Assembly: GCA_964354485.1 (NCBI GenBank)
Contig: CAYGZY010000159.1
Span: forward strand, 1 to 10,587
Source: CAYGXH01 sp964354485
GTDB lineage: Bacteria; Bacteroidota; Ignavibacteria; UBA10030; SZUA-254
Direction of reading: 5' to 3'
DNA: 10,587 nucleotides
Shown: in pieces, positions 6,314-10,587 of the stretch
Layout of the letters: every line of letters starts with the position of its first letter
Position numbering within the stretch: position 1 is the first letter of the stretch
The notes under the pieces: model-generated
The model's input: only the letters and a program-made list of their open reading frames with translations
The model's database searches: none
What the model was told of the DNA's origin: nothing
Translations under genes and position numbers: made by a program

Positions 6314-7258
6314 TCATTGTTCCCCACCACTCTTAAAAATCTTCATCTTTCCCATCAACTTCACCGTAATCACACCTACAACCGTACTGATCGTTGTTGC
6401 CACTATCACAGGACCTATTATCTCTGCGGGATTCGATGACCCTGCCGCAGCGCGAATCGCAATGACAGTTGCAGGAATCAGCTGGACGTTACTCGTATTG
6501 ATGACAAGAAACGTACACATTGCATCTGTGGCGGTACCGAGCTTTTTATTGAGCTTGTTCAACTCTTCCATTGCTTTCAAGCCGAGCGGTGTTGCGGCAT
6601 TCGCGAGACCGAGGATGTTTGCTGATATATTCATGATCATTGCGCCCATCGCGGGGTGGTCCGGCGGAACATCGGGAAATAACTTCGTCATGACAGGTTT
6701 GATGAATACGGCGATTTTTGCAATCAACCCCGCCTGTTCGGCAATTTTCATGACACCGAGCCAGAGCGCCATTATGCCGATTAATCCTAAGGCAAGTTCA
6801 ACCGCAATTTTCGCATATCTGACGATCCCTTCGTTTGTAACGGCCTTTAAAGTCACAAACTGCACAGGATCAAATTTCAGAACCGCAGGAACTACCCGGT
6901 GAGCAGGCCCATCCCATGACACGCGAGCATTGAGGTATCCTGAATTCGATTGCGCCTCGGATATACTTTTCCAGAGAGGCGGAGTATGTTCATCCACCAG
7001 AATTCGAAGCACACCACCGCCGGATCCCGATGGAGTGAGCTCCGCTCGCTGGTAAACATCGAAGAGCGCCCTGACCGACACCGTGCAAGGATAGACCCTT
7101 GAACGTTCCATGGGAGAGGTTTCTTCAGATGTGAAGTGCACCACAACCGAATATTCTTCGCCGTTGTGGTACTTGTTCGCCGACAAGTCCACCCAGTCGG
7201 TCCTGACCGCCGCAAGAATACCGAGAATGATAAGCGCAAGCCAGATGTAATTCAGCAT
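6314..7258 (-). CDS. spmA: SpmA-like membrane protein with a large insertion after the first membrane segment
   Basis: A 314-residue protein whose C-terminal 170 residues are a textbook SpmA. Typical stretches are AVELALGLIGIMALWLGVMK (152-171), LFPDVPPDHPAMGAM (193-207), NILGLANAATPLGLKAMEEL (214-233), GTATDAMCTF (241-250) and INTSNVQLIPATVIAIRAAA (253-272), then NPAEIIGP. The N-terminus LNYIWLALIILGILAA (2-17) is also SpmA-like. Bacillus SpmA is roughly 200 residues; the extra length lies at about residues 20-145, a polar, beta-rich segment lacking membrane helices (for example YSVVVHFTSEE, GGVLRILVDE, YLNARVSWDG). By the likely topology it would sit on one face of the membrane as a folded domain. 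A good promoter lies upstream; GAGGGG occurs 13 bases before the ATG, longer than ideal. The family call is secure; the role in this organism is unknown. Confidence 0.9.
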   Translation of the reverse strand: MLNYIWLALIILGILAAVRTDWVDLSANKYHNGEEYSVVVHFTSEETSPMERSRVYPCTVSVRALFDVYQRAELTPSGSGGGVLRILVDEHTPPLWKSISEAQSNSGYLNARVSWDGPAHRVVPAVLKFDPVQFVTLKAVTNEGIVRYAKIAVELALGLIGIMALWLGVMKIAEQAGLIAKIAVFIKPVMTKLFPDVPPDHPAMGAMIMNISANILGLANAATPLGLKAMEELNKLNKKLGTATDAMCTFLVINTSNVQLIPATVIAIRAAAGSSNPAEIIGPVIVATTISTVVGVITVKLMGKMKIFKSGGEQ

Positions 7259-7303
7259 GATATAATATTTACCCCTCTTTTATCCATCGAATAAATTCGT
7301 ATT

Positions 7304-7332
7304 AATATAGTGGATTGTGTTTGATATATCAA
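7304..7332 (-). promoter_or_regulatory. Sigma70-type promoter for spmA, with a palindrome over the -35 box
   Basis: On the minus strand TTGATA (7332-7327), a 17-bp spacer and TATATT (7309-7304) match the classic boxes at 5/6 each. The -35 box is half of a perfect 12-bp palindrome, TTGATATATCAA (7321-7332), which could be an operator. Transcription would begin about 40 bp before the spmA ATG. Confidence 0.62.
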
Positions 7333-7343
7333 TTCAGTGATGT

Positions 7344-7372
7344 TTGCACAACTCACCGATAAACCATATCTT
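7344..7372 (+). promoter_or_regulatory. Weak candidate promoter for the TPR gene
   Basis: On the plus strand TTGCAC (7344-7349), a 17-bp spacer and TATCTT (7367-7372) form a weak promoter-like pair about 90 bp before the TPR gene. It is the best plus-strand candidate I found in the 203-bp divergent gap (7259-7461); the remainder of that gap shows no further structure I can support. Confidence 0.25.
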
Positions 7373-7461
7373 TGAATGGTTCAGCGGGTACTAGTGTCCC
7401 GTCGGCAATAGATAACAGTAAAGAGGCTTTCATAGTAATTTAAAGGCCAGTGATACGCATT

Positions 7462-10400
7462 ATGGGCAAATACCACATATTATATAATCTGAAGCGCTCT
7501 ATCTTGCTAATGACCATTATCATTACATTCGTCAGCGAAGCGCTCGTCGCACAGGAGAAAGAAAACGCCGAGTTTAAGCTCGCGATGGGATTATACAATG
7601 ACGGAATGTATGATCTTGCCGCAGAACAGTTGAAAAGCTTCGTAAATGCATACCCAAATGCGGCAAACGGCATAGAGGCGCGTTACTACCTTGGATTGAC
7701 GCAGATGAAATTAAAACGCTTCGATGAAGCACGCATCACTTTTCAGAACTTCGCCCTCACGTACGTCGAACACCCCAAAGCGCCCGAAGCATGGCTGAAG
7801 GTAGGAGACGCTTTTCTCGCGATGAATAACCACCGGGAAGCTGCAGCCGCTTATGAGAGGGTAAAGGTATTTCACCCGAAGAGTCAGCTCGTGCCGGATG
7901 CGCTCTGGAAAGCAGGCCAGCTCTACAGACAACTCGGTGATCGCGAAAATGCAAAGAAGAACTTCCGATTGATCATTCAAGAATTTCCGAACAACGCCTC
8001 TGCACTTTCGGCACGACTGGCGGTCAGCGAATTATATGCGGAGGAAGGACAAACAGAGCTGGCCGAACGCGAGGCAAAACGAGTCGCAGAGAGCGATGCT
8101 ACTCCCCCAGTGAAAGCGAATGCTCTCTTTTCGCTCGGCAAATTGCAATTGATGCTGTGTCTCTTCGATGAAGCTAAGACTTCTTTCACTTCGATCACAT
8201 CCAATTACAAAAACTCGCCTGCATTTACCTCTGCTTCATACGAACTCGGCAAACTTGCCGCCTCCGGCGGGGACAACGCCGGAGCACTTGAACACCTGAA
8301 GCGTGCTGCGGCCGACAAGAGCGTTCCGGATTCTTTACTTTCGGATATCTATTACACGATGGGGAAAATTTATAACCGCTTAGGAAATTTCTCCGAAGCA
8401 AATAACACATTTACTAAAATCCTTGCTCAGGAAACGGCAGAGAGCATACAGCAGAGAGCGGCTATCGAGGCAAGCTGGGCTGCCTTCAGAGCACAGGATT
8501 TTCAGAAAGCTCTGCGAAATTCGACAGACATACTCAAAGATGAATCTCACCCCTTCAGAGCTCACGCGTTTGCCCTTGCGGCAGGAGTACTACTTTCCAC
8601 AAACCGGGCGAACGAGGCGGTAAAATATTACTCCCGACTGCTGACCGAGTATGGTGATACTACCTTCACACTGCAAGTCTCGCTGAAGCTCGCAAAGGTA
8701 TATGAAGATCCGCTCCGGGAATACTCCAAAGCAATCACAGCGTACAATGACATCCTCGATAAATATCCGCTTACACCGGAAGCTGTCGAGGCGAGTATCG
8801 GTATCGCACGGTGTCAGGGACTTCTTGGGAGCTACGAGGATTGTCTGAAGACATACACTGCTCTCCAGACGCGATATCCTGCACACATTGAGTATGAAGC
8901 AATTCAGAGAGAGATCGATTTCCTGCGCAATCATAAAATAAAGAACCGGGATGTGGGCATGGAAAAACTCGCCCGTCTCATGAGCGAGATCCTTGAAGGT
9001 AAGTCCAAGAGCGAGCTCTCGTTCAAACTGGGGGAAATCTACTTTCACGAACTGAAAGATTATAAAGAAGCGGCAAGGCAATTTGCATCAACAGCAGAAA
9101 GTAATGAAACCGGCGAAACCAAAGCTGACGCTTTATTCTGGCTGGCACGCGCATATCACCTGCTCTCTGATCTCGATTCAACATACATCCGGCGTGCGAT
9201 CACAGGATACGATGACTTCCTGAAGCAGTTTCCGACAGAAGAACGAGCGCAGGAAGCAGCTTTCTACCGGTACAAGATGGAATCGGAACTGAATGCACCG
9301 TCGGATAAGATATTACTCGCGACGAATTTTCTTTCGGAATACGAGGGCTCAAGCTTCACGCATACCGTTCTCTATGATCTTGGCATGAATCAACTACGGA
9401 CCGGTGATACCGTGAAAGCGCTTGCAACTTTCGATCGTTTACTCTCCACAGAGAAAAGCAGTCCGTTCCTTCCGGAGCTCTATCTCATCCGAGGATCGAT
9501 ATACCATGAACGCCGTCAGAACGACTCGGCAGTGGTAAACTGGAACAGGGTCATGTCCATCCCCGATCAGACATCCGCCCATCTGACTGCACTCTGGAAC
9601 AAAGCCCAGCTTGCACGTGAGGAAGGTGACTACAATCAGGCGATCTCCCTCTGGAAACGGATCATTGACGAGTTCCCCTACACGCCTTTAGCGGTAAAAT
9701 CCATGGAGTATCTCCCCTCCGCATATATCGCAATGGGAAGCTACGACGAAGCTCTATCGCTCTATACAACCAGACTGACACAACAACACGATCTGTTTTC
9801 CCCTGACGATTTTCCGACGGATTTATACTACTTCATCGGAACGGTGTATGAAAAGAAGGGTAAAAGACAGGAAGCTTTACGGTATTTAAGGGAGTACTTA
9901 TCTACTGATAGAAAGAGTACTTATGCAAGCAAAGCATTCTACGCACTCGGCGTAATCGCGAAAGCTGAAGGCCGGATCCGACACGCATCGGCATACTTTA
10001 AGCTCGCAGGATCCATCGGCGAACAAATGTCGGCTTCCCGTGAAATTGCAGACATATTATTTCAGACAGGGCAGTACGGCGAGGCGGCACGATACTATAA
10101 ACAATTATCACAATCAACGGCCGTACAAGAGAGCAGCATGGTGTACGCCTCCCGTGCAATCGTATCCACCCTGCGAATGGGGAACGCAGCGGAAGCCGAA
10201 CGGATAATCGCCGAGTTTAACAAATCCTTTCCGCGCGGCAAGACCTTTACGGCAGAATTTACATATGAGAGAGGTCTTGTGTCATTCCATAACCAGGATT
10301 ACAAAACATCAAAAAAACTCTTCATTGCCGTTGCAGACGACCATAACGAAACACGATTCGGTCCATGGGCACACTACTACCTGGGAAAAATATCAGAGCA

Positions 10401-10587
10401 AACAAATAAACCGGACGAAGCTGCCAAGAAATTCGACTGGCTTTTAAAAAATTCACCAAATTCTGACGTCATCCCGCGGGTTCGTCTCTCCCTTGGCAAT
10501 ATGCACTTCAATGCGGAGCGGTACGAGGATGCAATCCGGTACTACCAGCAAATCGTAAAATCTCCAGAAAGCGCCGGTGATATTCTG
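7462..10587 (+). CDS. Very long secreted TPR-repeat protein (3' end beyond window)
   Basis: An uninterrupted reading frame of 1042 codons, still open at the window end. An N-terminal signal peptide is visible: a basic stretch KYHILYNLKR, a hydrophobic core SILLMTIIITF, and a likely cleavage after Ala30 (ALVA/QEKE). The rest is nearly all tandem helical hairpins of about 34-38 residues with the TPR pattern: Ala-Xaa-Xaa-Leu-Gly, then Asp/Asn-Xaa-Xaa-Ala, then Phe-Pro or Tyr-Pro with Asn, Ser, Thr or Leu. Examples are YYLGLTQMKLKRFDEARITF and ALWNKAQLAREEGDYNQAIS. This is the TPR_6/YbgF-BamD style seen in periplasmic proteins, so a scaffold or envelope-assembly role is plausible but unproven. 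A GTG four codons upstream (7450) is in frame, with AAAGG only three bases before it; a stop at 7441 limits the start to these two. It is divergent from spmA. No catalytic domain is seen. Confidence 0.85.
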   Translation, partial: MGKYHILYNLKRSILLMTIIITFVSEALVAQEKENAEFKLAMGLYNDGMYDLAAEQLKSFVNAYPNAANGIEARYYLGLTQMKLKRFDEARITFQNFALTYVEHPKAPEAWLKVGDAFLAMNNHREAAAAYERVKVFHPKSQLVPDALWKAGQLYRQLGDRENAKKNFRLIIQEFPNNASALSARLAVSELYAEEGQTELAEREAKRVAESDATPPVKANALFSLGKLQLMLCLFDEAKTSFTSITSNYKNSPAFTSASYELGKLAASGGDNAGALEHLKRAAADKSVPDSLLSDIYYTMGKIYNRLGNFSEANNTFTKILAQETAESIQQRAAIEASWAAFRAQDFQKALRNSTDILKDESHPFRAHAFALAAGVLLSTNRANEAVKYYSRLLTEYGDTTFTLQVSLKLAKVYEDPLREYSKAITAYNDILDKYPLTPEAVEASIGIARCQGLLGSYEDCLKTYTALQTRYPAHIEYEAIQREIDFLRNHKIKNRDVGMEKLARLMSEILEGKSKSELSFKLGEIYFHELKDYKEAARQFASTAESNETGETKADALFWLARAYHLLSDLDSTYIRRAITGYDDFLKQFPTEERAQEAAFYRYKMESELNAPSDKILLATNFLSEYEGSSFTHTVLYDLGMNQLRTGDTVKALATFDRLLSTEKSSPFLPELYLIRGSIYHERRQNDSAVVNWNRVMSIPDQTSAHLTALWNKAQLAREEGDYNQAISLWKRIIDEFPYTPLAVKSMEYLPSAYIAMGSYDEALSLYTTRLTQQHDLFSPDDFPTDLYYFIGTVYEKKGKRQEALRYLREYLSTDRKSTYASKAFYALGVIAKAEGRIRHASAYFKLAGSIGEQMSASREIADILFQTGQYGEAARYYKQLSQSTAVQESSMVYASRAIVSTLRMGNAAEAERIIAEFNKSFPRGKTFTAEFTYERGLVSFHNQDYKTSKKLFIAVADDHNETRFGPWAHYYLGKISEQTNKPDEAAKKFDWLLKNSPNSDVIPRVRLSLGNMHFNAERYEDAIRYYQQIVKSPESAGDIL

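Noticed and set aside
6462..6902. Plus-strand open frame of 146 codons opposite spmA
   Set aside because: Hydrophobic only because it is the complement of the spmA membrane core; no independent support.
8590..9081. Minus-strand open frame of 163 codons inside the TPR gene region
   Set aside because: It is antisense to the continuous 1042-codon TPR frame, which has clear repeat structure; the minus-strand product has no recognisable pattern and no ribosome site.

Overview
The window looks like chromosomal DNA of a free-living, heterotrophic Gram-negative-type bacterium. Intergenic spacers are moderate, the genes are housekeeping and nutrient-uptake genes, and there are no phage, transposon or plasmid genes. 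The gene types fit a member of the Bacteroidota/Ignavibacteriota (FCB) region of the tree: a very long periplasmic-type TPR protein, an SpmA/SpmB pair in what is probably a non-spore-former, an OPT peptide transporter of the bacterial type with a PqqD-like partner, and a stand-alone proline dehydrogenase. This placement is inference from gene content. There is no rRNA or other phylogenetic marker in the window.

Left part (1-5569), all on the minus strand, reading right to left. A good sigma70-type promoter (5541-5569) leads into a monofunctional proline dehydrogenase (4552-5463). After a 34-bp gap comes an OPT-family oligopeptide transporter (2475-4517). A small PqqD-like protein (2116-2478) overlaps its stop codon by four bases. 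Next, after a 165-bp gap with its own possible promoter, is the M20-family dipeptidase PepD (493-1950), and then, after a twin palindrome, the start of an MFS transporter cut off by the window edge (1-347). Together these genes suggest uptake of short peptides, their cleavage in the cytosol, and oxidation of the released proline.

Middle part (5576-7332), also minus strand: spmA (6314-7258) and spmB (5576-6121) under a second clear promoter (7304-7332). SpmA carries an unusual insertion of about 110-125 residues after its first membrane segment. The 192-bp gap between the two genes is filled by degenerate 7-bp repeats, and one repeat unit contains the spmB start codon.

Right part (7462-10587), plus strand, divergent from spmA: a secreted or periplasmic protein made almost wholly of TPR-type helical repeats, at least 1042 residues long and still open at the window end.

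I saw no CRISPR array, tRNA, rRNA, recognisable riboswitch or complete mobile element. The points most worth a second look are the orphan PqqD-like peptide-binding protein coupled to a peptide importer, the SpmA insertion domain, and the heptamer repeat array.
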